From Candidatus Rokuibacteriota bacterium (GTDB lineage Bacteria; Methylomirabilota; Methylomirabilia; Rokubacteriales; CSP1-6): a stretch of 49,382 bases of DNA. Below the pieces are notes generated by a model. It saw only the letters and a list, made by a program, of their open reading frames with translations. It searched no databases and was not told where the DNA came from. Positions 34,207-43,501 of the stretch are shown piece by piece (position 1 is the stretch's first letter; each line of letters starts with the position of its first letter). Position numbers and translations under genes: made by a program. The stretch is from positions 1-49,382 of the forward strand of contig JACPSW010000059.1 in assembly GCA_016193045.1 (NCBI GenBank), in the 5' to 3' direction.

Positions 34207-36564
34207 GTGACAATGGGGGCGAAGTACTTCGGGGCGGCGGTCAGGCGGCGGGAGGATCCGCGGTTCCTCACGGGGTCGGGGCGGTACGTCGAGGACATCA
34301 CCCTCCCCGGGCTCCTCCATGCCGCCTTCGTACGGAGCCCCCATGCCCACGCCCGGGTCCGGCGGATCAGGACGGAGGGCGCGGCGAAGGTCCCGGGGGT
34401 CGTCAGGGTCTTCACGTTCGAGGACCTGGCGCGCGGGATGAAGCCCCTGCCGACCTTCGGGACCGCCCCGCCGGGGCTCGCCGCGCGGGTCGAGTTCCGC
34501 CTGAAGCACACCCCCCAGTACGCCCTGGCGCGCGACACCGTCCGGTACGTGGGCGAAGTCGTCGCGGTGGTCGTCGCGGACAGCCGCTATGTGGCCGAGG
34601 ACGCCCTCGACCTGGTCGAGGTGGAGTACGAGCCGCTCCCGGCGGTCACCGACCCCCAGGCCGCCGGAGAGGCCGGGGCCACGCTGCTCCATCCCGCGTG
34701 GGGCGACAACGTCGCCGTCGCGTTCACCCACGCCATCGGCGACGCAGGGGCGGCGTTCCGCGCGGCGGAGGTCGTCCTCAGGGAGCGCTTCAGGATCCCG
34801 CGCTACGTCGGCATGCCGATCGAGACGCGCGGGATCGTCGCCGCCTACGACCGGCGCGACGGCTCGCTGACGACCTGGAACTCGACCCAGGTCGTCCACT
34901 TCACCCGGGAGGCCGTGGCCGATGCGCTCGAGATGCCTCCCCACAAGGTGCGCGTCATCGCGCCTGACGTGGGCGGGGGCTTCGGCACCAAGGCGTGCGG
35001 CTACGCCGAGGACGTTGTCATCCCCCTCGTCGCGCGAGAGCTGGGCCGCCCGGTGAAGTGGGCCGAGACGCGCCGCGAGCACAACATGAGCGCCGCCCAC
35101 GCCCGGGACCAGGTCCACGAGATCGAGCTGGCGGCCACCCGGGACGGCACGCTCCTCGCCGTGCGGGACCGGATCTGGCTCGACCTCGGCGCCTACAACT
35201 CCTGGGGGATCGTCCTTCCCTACAACACGGTGGCCCACCTCCTCGGCCCTTATCGCATCCGCAACCTGTCCGTCGAGTGCCGGGCGGTGGTCACCAACAA
35301 GTCCCCGAATGCGCCGTACCGGGGCGCGGGCCGGCCCGAGGTGGTCTTCGCGATGGACCGCGCCCTCGACTGCCTCGCCCGGGAGCTCAGGATGGACCCG
35401 GCGGACCTGCGCCGCCGGAACCTGATCCGCCCGGATGAGATGCCCTACGACATGGGGATGCCCTACCGGGATGGCAACCCCCTCGTGTACGACAGCGGGG
35501 ACTTCCCCGCCATGCTGGAAGCCGCCCTCGAAGCCTCCGGCTACGCGCGATTCCGTCAGGAGCAGGAGAGCCTCCGGGCGAAGGGCGTCTACCGGGGGAT
35601 CGGCCTCTCGGCCTATGTCGAGGGAACCGCGATCGGCCCCTACGAGGGGGCGCGGATCACCCTCGATCCCTCCGGGCGCGTCGTCGTCGGCACCGGCGCG
35701 TGCTGCCAGGGTCAGGGGCACGAGACCTCCCTGGCCCAGATCGCCGCCGATGCGCTGGGCGTGCCGCTCGAGTGGGTCACGGTGATCGGCGGGGACACGG
35801 GCGCCATCCCCTTCGGCGTCGGGACCTTCGCCAGCCGGAGCGCCGTCCTCGCCGGCAATGCGGTGGCGGCGGCGGCGCGGAAGGTCAGGGAGAAGATCGC
35901 CGCGGCCGCGGCGAAGCTCCTCGAGGCCCGCCCCGACGATCTGGAGATCGAGGAGGGGCGCGTGTTCGTCCGCGGGGTGCCCTCCTCCGCCCTTCCGCTG
36001 GCCCGGGTGGTCCAGGCCAGCCTTCCCACCTTCGCCACGCCCGGGGCGGCCGATCCGGCCTTCGAGGCGACCGTGTACCACCACGTCCCGACGGTGACCT
36101 GGGCGAGCGCGGTCCACGTGGCCCAGGTCGAGGTGGACCCCCAGACCGGCGCGGTGGCGCTCCTCCGCTACGTCGTCGCCCACGATTGCGGTCACGTCAT
36201 CAACCCGATGATCGTGGACGGCCAGATCCACGGCGGCGTGGCCCAGGGGGTCGGCGGCGCGCTCTTCGAAGAGATGATCTACGACAAGGCGGGGCAGCTC
36301 TTGACGGGCACCTTCATGGAGTACCACATCCCGACGGCCGCTGAGCTCCCCCCCATCGAGACCGTGCACCTGGAGTTCCCCTCCCCGCGCAATCCGCTCG
36401 GCATCAAGGGGCTCGGGGAAGGCGGGGCGATCTCGCCCCCCGCCGCGATCGCCAACGCCATCGAGGACGCGCTGGCCCCCTTCGGCGTGCGGGTCACCCA
36501 GGGGCCGGTCACGCCGGCCCGGATCGCCGCGCTCCTGCGCCTCGGGGAGGGACGCAAGGCATGA
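34207..36564 (+). CDS. Molybdenum hydroxylase large subunit (xanthine dehydrogenase/CoxL family)
   Basis: The 785-residue protein binds the molybdopterin cofactor. It starts at GTG 34207 or ATG 34213. Features are RREDPRFLTGSGRYVEDI, VRYVGEVVAVVVADSRYVAEDA, GGGFGTK near residue 258, the substrate-pocket loop NAPYRGAGRPE, the GQGHETSLAQIAADALG stretch and GLGEGG with the catalytic glutamate near residue 737. The loop is not the CoxL CO-dehydrogenase type (AYRCSFR), so a hydroxylase of aldehydes or N-heterocycles is more likely. The usual FAD and 2Fe-2S subunit genes are not next to it. Confidence 0.93.
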   Translation: MTMGAKYFGAAVRRREDPRFLTGSGRYVEDITLPGLLHAAFVRSPHAHARVRRIRTEGAAKVPGVVRVFTFEDLARGMKPLPTFGTAPPGLAARVEFRLKHTPQYALARDTVRYVGEVVAVVVADSRYVAEDALDLVEVEYEPLPAVTDPQAAGEAGATLLHPAWGDNVAVAFTHAIGDAGAAFRAAEVVLRERFRIPRYVGMPIETRGIVAAYDRRDGSLTTWNSTQVVHFTREAVADALEMPPHKVRVIAPDVGGGFGTKACGYAEDVVIPLVARELGRPVKWAETRREHNMSAAHARDQVHEIELAATRDGTLLAVRDRIWLDLGAYNSWGIVLPYNTVAHLLGPYRIRNLSVECRAVVTNKSPNAPYRGAGRPEVVFAMDRALDCLARELRMDPADLRRRNLIRPDEMPYDMGMPYRDGNPLVYDSGDFPAMLEAALEASGYARFRQEQESLRAKGVYRGIGLSAYVEGTAIGPYEGARITLDPSGRVVVGTGACCQGQGHETSLAQIAADALGVPLEWVTVIGGDTGAIPFGVGTFASRSAVLAGNAVAAAARKVREKIAAAAAKLLEARPDDLEIEEGRVFVRGVPSSALPLARVVQASLPTFATPGAADPAFEATVYHHVPTVTWASAVHVAQVEVDPQTGAVALLRYVVAHDCGHVINPMIVDGQIHGGVAQGVGGALFEEMIYDKAGQLLTGTFMEYHIPTAAELPPIETVHLEFPSPRNPLGIKGLGEGGAISPPAAIANAIEDALAPFGVRVTQGPVTPARIAALLRLGEGRKA

Positions 36565-36674
36565 AGCAGGACGCCGACGTCATGGCGAGCCGGCTCCTCA
36601 TGAGCTCCGAGAAGACCGTGTGGGCCCGGGGACTGGTGGACCGCCTCAGCATTGCGCGCCCGGACCCCCGCTGA
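36561..36674 (+). CDS. Possible 37-residue protein after the molybdenum hydroxylase gene
   Basis: An ATG overlapping the preceding stop (ATGA) opens a frame reading MKQDADVMASRLLMSSEKTV and ending RPDPR. Overlap and GC-typical codons argue for translation; its short length and lack of any recognisable family argue against. It could be the remnant of a longer gene. Confidence 0.3.
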   Translation: MKQDADVMASRLLMSSEKTVWARGLVDRLSIARPDPR

Positions 36675-36690
36675 TAGAATCGCCGCCGCC

Positions 36691-37740
36691 ATGAGCGCCA
36701 TCGCCTGGACGGCCCACGCGCGCGCGCTCCCAAGCCTGACTGAGGCCATCGGGGGGACGCCGCTGGTGCGCCTCCGGCGGGTGGTCGCGGACCTTGCCCC
36801 CGCGATCCTCATGAAGCTCGAATGGTATGGCCCCACGGGAAGCTTGAAGGACCGGATCTACCTCCACATGGCGGCCGAGGCCGAGCGGCGCGGCGACCTC
36901 AAGGCCGGGATGACGATCCTAGAGTGCTCGACCGGCAACGCCGGAACCGCCTGCGCCTTCGTCGCCGCCGTCAAGGGCTACCCCTGCACCATCGTCATGC
37001 CCGAGGGGATGAGCGAGGAGCGGAAGAAGCTCATGCGGGCCTACGGGGCGGAGCTGGTCTTCACGCCCGGAGGCGAGAGCGACGTGGACCTCTCGCTCCA
37101 GAAGCTCGAGGAGATCCGCCGCCGCGACCCGGGGCGCTACTGGGTCCCGGGCCAGTTCACGAATCCGGACAACATCGAGGCCCACTACCGGACCACGGGC
37201 CCCGAGATCTGGGAGCAGTGCGAGGGGCGGGTCGGCGCCTTCGTGGCGGCCCAGGGCTCCGGCGGCACCCTGACGGGCGTGGGGCGCTACCTCCGCGAGC
37301 AGGACCCGCGGGTGACCCTGTACGCTGTCGAGCCCGCCGAGTGCGCGATCCTCGCGCGCCGCCAGTGGGGGGCCCACGGGATCGAGGGGATCGGGGACGG
37401 CTTCGTCCCCGAGAACCTCGACCTGGGCCTTCTCACCGGCGTGATCACCGCCACCACCCGGGAGAGCGTGGCAATGGCGCAGCGGCTCGCGCGAGAGGAG
37501 GGCATCTTCTGCGGCATCTCCTCCGGGTGCAACGTGACGGCGGCGCTGAAGCTGGCCCGGAAGCATCCCGCGCTTCCCTCGATCGTGGTCCTGGCCTGCG
37601 ACACCGGCCAGCGCTACTTTTCCACGGCGCTCTGCGGTGAGGCGAAGCACGTGGACGTGCCGGAGCGCGAGCATCGCCTCGACGCGAGGAGCCGGGCCCT
37701 GCTGGATCGTTTCCAGGCGCGGTGGGAGCTGATCGAGTAG
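36691..37740 (+). CDS. Cysteine synthase/cystathionine beta-synthase-like PLP enzyme
   Basis: I chose ATG 36691 (MSAIAWTAHARALPSL), 349 residues. The PLP lysine is K53 in GPTGSLKDR; STGNAGTACAF binds the substrate carboxylate, GSGGTLTGVGRYL the phosphate, and SSGCNV is the C-terminal motif. CysK/CysM make cysteine from O-acetylserine or related substrates. The length is about 30 residues above CysK and no regulatory domain follows. Its place between catabolic genes suggests it might not be the main cysteine synthase. Confidence 0.9.
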   Translation: MSAIAWTAHARALPSLTEAIGGTPLVRLRRVVADLAPAILMKLEWYGPTGSLKDRIYLHMAAEAERRGDLKAGMTILECSTGNAGTACAFVAAVKGYPCTIVMPEGMSEERKKLMRAYGAELVFTPGGESDVDLSLQKLEEIRRRDPGRYWVPGQFTNPDNIEAHYRTTGPEIWEQCEGRVGAFVAAQGSGGTLTGVGRYLREQDPRVTLYAVEPAECAILARRQWGAHGIEGIGDGFVPENLDLGLLTGVITATTRESVAMAQRLAREEGIFCGISSGCNVTAALKLARKHPALPSIVVLACDTGQRYFSTALCGEAKHVDVPEREHRLDARSRALLDRFQARWELIE

Positions 37741-37756
37741 GGGACGGAGGAGAGCC

Positions 37757-38407
37757 GTGGACCGCAACCAGACGTTCGAGCGTGTGCTGAGGCTCCCGCA
37801 TGGGCGGACGGCGCTGCTCGTGATCGACATGCAGCGCGGCTTCCTCGACCCGGGCGAGGCCATGGAGGTCCCTCCGGCGCGGGAGATCGTCCCACGGATC
37901 CAGGCGCTCGTGACCCTCTTTCGCGAGAAGCGCCTGCCGGTCGTCTTCACCGAGTTCCTCTACTCGGAGCGGGTCCCGCTGCTGGTCGGCGAGCTCCACC
38001 CCGAGCACAAGCGGGCCCTGCCCGGGAACCCGCGCGGGTTCGGGATGCCCTCCAGCTCCTGCCTGGAGGGGGAGGCGAGCGTCCACACGGTCTCCGACCT
38101 GGCGCCCCGGCCCGACGAGCTGGTGATCAGGAAGCACTGGTACGACGCCTTCAACGGCACGGTGCTCGACGGAGCCCTCCGGGCCCGCGGGGTCACCTCC
38201 CTCGTCCTCACCGGGACCATGACCGACATCTGCGTCCTGGCCAGCGTGGTCGGGGCGTTCAACCGGGAGTACCGGCTCGTCGTCGTCGAGGACGCGGTGG
38301 CGACCCTCTGCCCCGAGATCCAGCGGGCGACGCTCGACATCTTCCGCCGGGCCTTCGCCCGGGTCGTCTCCGCCAAGGAAGTCGCCGACGAGATCGCGCT
38401 GTGGTAA
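37757..38407 (+). CDS. Isochorismatase-like cysteine hydrolase
   Basis: The 216-residue protein has the catalytic triad of the isochorismatase/nicotinamidase/N-carbamoylsarcosine amidase superfamily: D24 in VIDMQRGFLDPG, K126 in IRKHWYDAFNGT, and C159 in GTMTDICVLASVV. The FNGT form of the second motif occurs in amide-cleaving members. It starts at GTG 37757, with a GGAGGAG ribosome-binding site, 16 bases after the cysteine-synthase-like gene. It probably hydrolyses a small amide, but the substrate is unknown. Confidence 0.92.
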   Translation: MDRNQTFERVLRLPHGRTALLVIDMQRGFLDPGEAMEVPPAREIVPRIQALVTLFREKRLPVVFTEFLYSERVPLLVGELHPEHKRALPGNPRGFGMPSSSCLEGEASVHTVSDLAPRPDELVIRKHWYDAFNGTVLDGALRARGVTSLVLTGTMTDICVLASVVGAFNREYRLVVVEDAVATLCPEIQRATLDIFRRAFARVVSAKEVADEIALW

Positions 38408-38418
38408 GAATGGGGCAT

Positions 38419-39336
38419 ATGCGCTTCAAGGGCGTCATCCCGGCCAACCTCCTCCCCTTCAGGGCCGACCTCTCGATCGACGAGGCGGCCTACCGCCGCC
38501 ACCTTTCCTGGCTCGCCAACACGAAAGGCGTCACGGGGATCACGGTCAACGGCCACGCCGCCGAGGTCTCGTCGCTCTCCCGCGAGGAAAGACGCCACGC
38601 GCTGGCCATCGCGCTCGATGAGGTGGCAGGGAAAGTCCCGCTGATCTCGGGAATCTACGCCGACGGCACCCAGGAGGCCGTCGAGCTGGCCCGCGACGCC
38701 AAGGCCGGAGGGGCCGCCGGCATCCTGGTGTTCCCGCCCACCCTCTTCATGTGGGGCGCCCAGGTCAAGCCCGAGATGGTGCTGCGCCATTTCACCGCCA
38801 TCGCCGACGCGGTTGACCTTCCGATCGTCGTCTTCGAGTACCCGCCGGCCTCGGGCATCGGGTATTCCCCTGAGACATTGGCCCTCCTGGCCAAGTTCCC
38901 CTCGGTCGTGGGGGTGAAGGACTGGTCCAACGACATCGTCGCCTTCGAGCAGAACCTCCGGGCGATCCGTCAGAGCGGCCGGCCGGTCGCCATGCTCTCG
39001 AGCTTCACCATGTCGCTCTTCGCCACCTTCGTCCTCGGTGCCGACGGCTGCATCTCGGGCATGGGGAGCGTGGTCGCCGACCTCCAAGCGGAGCTCTTCG
39101 AAGCCGTCCAGCAGAAGGACCTCGACCGGGCGCGGGCGATCAACGACCGCCTGGACCCGCTGGTCAGGGTCTTCTACGCGCCCCCCTTCGTGGACATGCA
39201 CAACCGCATGAAGGAGGCCCTGGCGCTCCTCGGCCGGATCCCTGCCGCCCACGTGCGCCCCCCGCTCACCCCCGTGAGCGACGAGGAGCGGGCGCGCATC
39301 CGGCTGGCCCTCAAGGCCGCCGGCCTCCTCCAGTAG
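38419..39336 (+). CDS. DapA-superfamily lyase/aldolase (not canonical dihydrodipicolinate synthase)
   Basis: ATG 38419 (MRFKGVIPANLLPF) gives 305 residues; ATG 38410 is an alternative. The Schiff-base lysine is K167 in VVGVKDWSND and the catalytic-shuttle tyrosine is Y141 in VFEYPPASG. Where true DapA has GTTGE, this protein has NGHAAE (44-49), removing both threonines used to bind pyruvate in DapA. A different aldol or dehydration reaction is likely. It partly overlaps the end of the isochorismatase-like gene region and lies upstream of the second LIV operon. Confidence 0.9.
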   Translation: MRFKGVIPANLLPFRADLSIDEAAYRRHLSWLANTKGVTGITVNGHAAEVSSLSREERRHALAIALDEVAGKVPLISGIYADGTQEAVELARDAKAGGAAGILVFPPTLFMWGAQVKPEMVLRHFTAIADAVDLPIVVFEYPPASGIGYSPETLALLAKFPSVVGVKDWSNDIVAFEQNLRAIRQSGRPVAMLSSFTMSLFATFVLGADGCISGMGSVVADLQAELFEAVQQKDLDRARAINDRLDPLVRVFYAPPFVDMHNRMKEALALLGRIPAAHVRPPLTPVSDEERARIRLALKAAGLLQ

Positions 39337-39356
39337 GCCTACTCCTACCCCCTCGG

Positions 39357-39385
39357 TTGCACTAGCCGGAGGTCTGGGGTATAAG
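39357..39385 (+). promoter_or_regulatory. Candidate promoter for the second LIV operon
   Basis: TTGCAC (39357-39362), 17 bases, then TATAAG (39380-39385), five of six matches to TATAAT. Start near 39392 would give a leader of about 120 bases before the binding-protein ATG, enough for a leader structure, but no riboswitch was recognised. Confidence 0.5.
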
Positions 39386-39510
39386 GGGGGCCACAGGGTC
39401 CGCCGGCTGGGCCGTTCCCCCGTGAGTCGCCAGGGCGGATGCTGGGCAGAGCGCTGGTCGCCGGGACGTTCCCCGTCGGAACCAGGAACCTCAGAGAAGG
39501 GAGGCGCGAT

Positions 39511-40812
39511 ATGCGGAGGGTGTTGAAATCACGAAGAGGAGCATGGCTGAGCTTGCTCGCCATCGGGGTCGTGGTCCTTGTGGCTCTGGCCCCGGCCACC
39601 GTGACCCCCCAAGCCCGGCCGAGTGGGGCGCCGGCGGAGTTGAAGATCGGGTTCGTCGATTTCTTCTCGACCGCGGCAGCCACCTTCGGCAGCTCCGGGA
39701 AGAGCACCACCGAGTGGCTGGTCGACAAGTACAACCGCGGAGGCGGGATCGGGGGCGTCAAGATCAAGCTGGTCGTCCTGGACGAGGCGGGGGGACCGGA
39801 CAAGCAGGTCACGGAGTTCCGCCGCCTGGCCCTGGATGAGAAGGTGGACGCCATCGTCGGCTACACCTCCAGCGCCAACTGTCTGGCCATCGCCCCCGTG
39901 GCCGAGGAGTTGAAGACCCTCACCGTCGTCCACATCTGCGGCACCCACCGCCTCACCGAGGACAGGAAGCTGAAGTACGTCTTCAGGACGTCCAACAACC
40001 AGGCGTCCGACAGCGTGGTGCTGGCCCGCTACGTGCTGAGCCTGAAGCCCGATGTGAAGACCATCGCGGGCGCGAACGAAGACTACGCCTGGGGACGGGA
40101 TTCCTGGGAGGCCTTCAAGGTCGCGATGCAGCGGCTCAAGCCCGACGTCAAGGTGACCGGCGAGCTCTGGACGAAGATCCAGGCCGGCGAGTACTCGGCC
40201 GAGATCTCCAAGCTCCTGGTGGCGAAGCCGGACGTGATTCACTCGAGCTTCTGGGGAGGGGGGCTGATCACGTTCGTCAAGCAAGCGGGCCCCCGCGGCC
40301 TGTTCAAGCAGAGCCTGGTCCTCTTCTCGACCGGCGAGCAGGTGCTCCAGGACGTCAAGACCTCCATGCCGGACGGAGTGATCGTGGCGCCCCGAGCCAC
40401 GGGGGCGTACTTCCTCGACCCCGACCCGGCGGCGAGCCCCCTGCAGAAGGAGTTCGTGGAGGGCCACCATCAGCGGTTCGGGCGCTACCCCGATTACCCC
40501 GCCTACCGGACGTACCAGGCCTGGTCGGGCCTGAAGGCGGCCTATGAGAAAGCCATCAAGCAGGCCGGCCGCTGGCCGACGACCGAAGAGGTCATCAAGG
40601 CCTTCGAAGGGCTGACCTGGCAGACGCCGAGCGGGACCATCACCATGCGGGCCGACCACCAGGCCGTCCACGGCGGGCTGATCGGCATCACCAAGATGTC
40701 GCCGAAGCACGGCTTCGCCGTCATGGACCGGGTGGTCCGCCATCGCGGGGAGGAGATCATGCCGCCCCTCGGGACCAAGACGCTCGACTGGGTGGGCGGG
40801 ATAAAGAAGTAG
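39511..40812 (+). CDS. LIV-type ABC transporter substrate-binding protein, second operon
   Basis: ATG 39511 follows GAAGGGAGG and gives 433 residues with a signal peptide (AWLSLLAIGVVVLVALAPA). The Peripla_BP_6 body starts LKIGFVDFFSTAAATFG, then WLVDKYNRGGGIGGVKIKLV and a KQVTEFRRLALDEKVDAIVG segment. It differs clearly from the first LIV binding protein, being longer, so the ligand is probably different. A large hairpin separates it from the permeases. Confidence 0.92.
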   Translation: MRRVLKSRRGAWLSLLAIGVVVLVALAPATVTPQARPSGAPAELKIGFVDFFSTAAATFGSSGKSTTEWLVDKYNRGGGIGGVKIKLVVLDEAGGPDKQVTEFRRLALDEKVDAIVGYTSSANCLAIAPVAEELKTLTVVHICGTHRLTEDRKLKYVFRTSNNQASDSVVLARYVLSLKPDVKTIAGANEDYAWGRDSWEAFKVAMQRLKPDVKVTGELWTKIQAGEYSAEISKLLVAKPDVIHSSFWGGGLITFVKQAGPRGLFKQSLVLFSTGEQVLQDVKTSMPDGVIVAPRATGAYFLDPDPAASPLQKEFVEGHHQRFGRYPDYPAYRTYQAWSGLKAAYEKAIKQAGRWPTTEEVIKAFEGLTWQTPSGTITMRADHQAVHGGLIGITKMSPKHGFAVMDRVVRHRGEEIMPPLGTKTLDWVGGIKK

Positions 40813-40836
40813 GTCGAACAGTCGTTTTGGACACGC

Positions 40837-40879
40837 GGACGCGGGAAGTGAGGGGTGAGTCACCCCCCTTCCCGCGTCC
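40837..40879 (+). promoter_or_regulatory. Long hairpin between binding-protein and permease genes
   Basis: GGACGCGGGAAG (40837-40848) pairs perfectly with CTTCCCGCGTCC (40868-40879); inside, GGGGTGA (40852-40858) pairs with TCACCCC (40860-40866) around one G. The stem totals 19 bp with a small internal loop. No T-tract follows, so it is more likely to stabilise upstream mRNA or dampen permease expression than to terminate fully. Confidence 0.8.
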
Positions 40880-40888
40880 CATTCTCGC

Positions 40889-41785
40889 ATGCGTCTCCTG
40901 ACTACGATCCTGATGGACGGGACCGTTTTTGCGGCCGTCCTCTTCCTGATCTCGGTGGGCCTCACCCTGGTCTTCGGGGTCCTGCGCATCCTGAACGTCT
41001 CCCACGGGGGCCTCTACGCCTTCGGGGCGTACCTCGCGACGTTCCTGGCCGTGAGGTTCCTGGAAATCGGCGGTAACCCTTACCTCACGTACCCGATTCT
41101 CCTGGCGGGAGCGCTGATCGTCGGTGTCGTCGCGGGCCCCCTCATCGAGCGCGCGTTCGTGCGGCGCGTGTACGGACGGGCGGAGGCGATCCAGCTCCTG
41201 CTCACGTTTTCCGTCTTCCTGATCCTGGACGACCTCATGAAGCTCATCTGGGGAACCAAGCCGATGTTCGTCAGCGAGCCGTACACGCTGCTCGGGGAAT
41301 TCTCCCTCGCCGGGATTCCGTACTCCTGGTACCAGGTGGTGCTGATCGCCGTGTCCATCCTGTTCGGGGGGGCGCTGGTCTGGGCCGTCCGCGGGACCCG
41401 CTTCGGGAAGATCATCGTGTCGGTCATCAACGACCGGGAGATCAGCCAGGCCATCGGCATCAACGTGAGCCGGATCTACACGGTCGCGTTCACCCTGGGC
41501 GCGCTGTGCGCCGCCCTCGGCGGGGCTCTCGTCGCGCCCACCATCGCGGTGGTCCCCGGGTTCGCCGTGGACGCCACGGTGCTGGCCTTCGCGGTGATCG
41601 CCATCGGGGGCATGGGCAGCCTCGAGGGGGCGGCCCTCGGCGCGCTGATCGTGGGGCTGCTCCGGGCCCTCGCCGTCCACCTGCTCCCCGAGGCCGACCT
41701 GGTGATCATCTACCTGGCGATGATCCTGGTCCTGGTGGTCCGTCCCCAGGGCCTCTTCGGCCAAGTGGTGCTCCGGAGGATCTGA
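40889..41785 (+). CDS. LIV-type ABC transporter permease (LivH-like), second operon
   Basis: The 298-residue membrane protein begins MRLLTTILMDGTVFAAVLFL and has the LivH mark LVFGVLRILNVSHGGLYAFGAY, then RRVYGRAEAIQLLLTF, the docking segment QAIGINVSRIYT, and GGMGSLEGAALGALIVG. It ends three bases before the LivM-like GTG. Confidence 0.95.
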   Translation: MRLLTTILMDGTVFAAVLFLISVGLTLVFGVLRILNVSHGGLYAFGAYLATFLAVRFLEIGGNPYLTYPILLAGALIVGVVAGPLIERAFVRRVYGRAEAIQLLLTFSVFLILDDLMKLIWGTKPMFVSEPYTLLGEFSLAGIPYSWYQVVLIAVSILFGGALVWAVRGTRFGKIIVSVINDREISQAIGINVSRIYTVAFTLGALCAALGGALVAPTIAVVPGFAVDATVLAFAVIAIGGMGSLEGAALGALIVGLLRALAVHLLPEADLVIIYLAMILVLVVRPQGLFGQVVLRRI

Positions 41786-41788
41786 TCC

Positions 41789-42754
41789 GTGGAAACCAGG
41801 CGGCTCCCGGTGGAGGCCCTCGTGGGGGCGGCCCTGCTCGTCGCGGTGCCCTTCGTGCTGCCGGCCTGGATGAAGTTCATCGTCACGCTGGCCCTGGCCA
41901 AGTTCATGGCGGTCCTGGCCGTGGCGCTGTTCCTCCGGGCCAACCAGGTGACCTTCGGCCACGCCATGTTCTACGCCGTGGGCGCCTACGCGGTGGGATT
42001 CGGGGCCAAGTGGTTTGGCCTGCGCGACGTGGCCCTCCTCCTGCCGTTGGGGGCGCTCTTCGGCGCGGCGGTGGCGGCGCTCGTCGGCCTGGTCATGGCG
42101 AGGTATCGGGAAGTCTTCTTCGCCATGCTCAACCTGGCCTTCTCGATGATGCTCTACGGGGCCCTCCTCAAGCTCTACTGGGTGACCGGCGGCACCGACG
42201 GGCTGAGCGCGGGGGTGCCCACGTTCCTCGGCTACGCCCCCCCGAGGGAATACCTGCGGGATTTCCTGTATTACACGTCGCTCGGGGTCGCCGGGCTCGT
42301 CATCTATGCGGTCTATCGGTTCCTGGCCTCGCCTCTCGGCTACTACCTGAAGGCCATGGGCGAGAACGAGATCCGCATCGAGTACTCGGGCGAATCGGTG
42401 CGACACGTCATGTACGTCACCTACGTCCTTTCCGGCGCGCTGGCCGGTCTCGGAGGCGTTCTGGCGGGGTTCACGGTGGGGCACATCGTGCCGGAGTACT
42501 CCTTCTGGATCCAGTCCGGCGACTTCGTCTTCGTCGCCCTGCTGGGGGGGTATGGCAGCGTGGTGGGGCCGCTGATGGGATCCATCGCCTTCGAGTTCAT
42601 CCGAACCTATGCCTCCAAGTACTTCCCCAACGAATGGCAGATGACCCTGGGGATCATCATGCTCGCCATCATCCTCTTCCGCCCCGGCGGGCTCTGGACG
42701 ATCTACGAGGGGCTGGCGGCCCGGTTCGGTCGCCGGGAGGTCGAGCGTGCCTGA
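41789..42754 (+). CDS. LIV-type ABC transporter permease (LivM-like), second operon
   Basis: The 321-residue permease starts at GTG 41789. Features are FLRANQVTFGHAMFYAVGAYA, AMGENEIRIEYSGESVRHVMY in the docking region and LLGGYGSVVGPLMGSIAFEF. It overlaps the following ATPase gene by eight bases. It is more diverged from the LivM-like protein at 29861 than expected for a recent duplication. Confidence 0.94.
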   Translation: METRRLPVEALVGAALLVAVPFVLPAWMKFIVTLALAKFMAVLAVALFLRANQVTFGHAMFYAVGAYAVGFGAKWFGLRDVALLLPLGALFGAAVAALVGLVMARYREVFFAMLNLAFSMMLYGALLKLYWVTGGTDGLSAGVPTFLGYAPPREYLRDFLYYTSLGVAGLVIYAVYRFLASPLGYYLKAMGENEIRIEYSGESVRHVMYVTYVLSGALAGLGGVLAGFTVGHIVPEYSFWIQSGDFVFVALLGGYGSVVGPLMGSIAFEFIRTYASKYFPNEWQMTLGIIMLAIILFRPGGLWTIYEGLAARFGRREVERA

Positions 42755-43499
42755 GGCGCCGGTCCTCCAGACCATCGACCTCTGCAAGTCCTTCGGGATG
42801 GTCAAGGCGGCCGACGCGATCAATGTGGCGATCCGCCCGGGTGAGCTGGTCGGGATCGTGGGAGCGAACGGGTCGGGCAAGACCACCTTCCTGAACATCA
42901 TCACGGGGTATCTGAAGCCCGATCGCGGGCGCGTGCTCCTGCTGGGTGAGGACCGGACCGGCCTCCCCCCGCGTGTCATCACGAAGCTCGGGATCTCCCG
43001 CTCGTTTCAGATCCCCCAGCTCTACACGAACCTGAGCGTGCTGGAGAGCCTCCTCCTCTCCGTGGCGGCGGAGGCCGGGAGGGGCACCGGGTTCTGGCAG
43101 CCGCTCCATCGACGGCACTGGATCGATCAGGGGCTCGAGACGCTCGACCGGTTCGGCCTGAAGCCGTATGCGGACCGTGCCGTGAGCGAGCTCCCCGAGG
43201 GCGGCCGCAAGCTGCTCGACATCGCGCTGTCCTTCGCGCTCAGGCCGAAGCTCCTCCTGATGGACGAACCCACGAGCGGCGTCAGCATCGAGGACAAGTT
43301 CCAGGTGATGGATATCCTCATGAAGGTCGTGGAGGAGACGCGCCTCACCACGATCTTCGTGGAGCACGACATGGACGTGGTCCAGCGCTACGGGCGCCGG
43401 GTGCTGGCCTTCAACGACGGCAAGGTCATCGCCGACGGCACCCCGGGAGCGGTGCTGGCCGACCCCGAAGTGCGCAAGGCGGTTCTGGGCCGGGCCTAG
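42747..43499 (+). CDS. LIV-type ABC transporter ATP-binding protein (LivG-like), second operon
   Basis: The 250-residue protein begins at GTG 42747. Walker A is GANGSGKTT, the Q-loop is ISRSFQIPQLYTNLSV, Walker B is LLLMDEPTSGVSIED and the H-loop is VEHDMDVVQRYG. The signature reads LPEGGRKLLDIALSF, where related proteins read SYGQQR or SGGQ; the first glycine contact is thus altered. It should still dimerise with the LivF-like ATPase. It lies two bases upstream of that gene. Confidence 0.94.
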   Translation: MPEAPVLQTIDLCKSFGMVKAADAINVAIRPGELVGIVGANGSGKTTFLNIITGYLKPDRGRVLLLGEDRTGLPPRVITKLGISRSFQIPQLYTNLSVLESLLLSVAAEAGRGTGFWQPLHRRHWIDQGLETLDRFGLKPYADRAVSELPEGGRKLLDIALSFALRPKLLLMDEPTSGVSIEDKFQVMDILMKVVEETRLTTIFVEHDMDVVQRYGRRVLAFNDGKVIADGTPGAVLADPEVRKAVLGRA

Positions 43500-43501
43500 C
43501 C

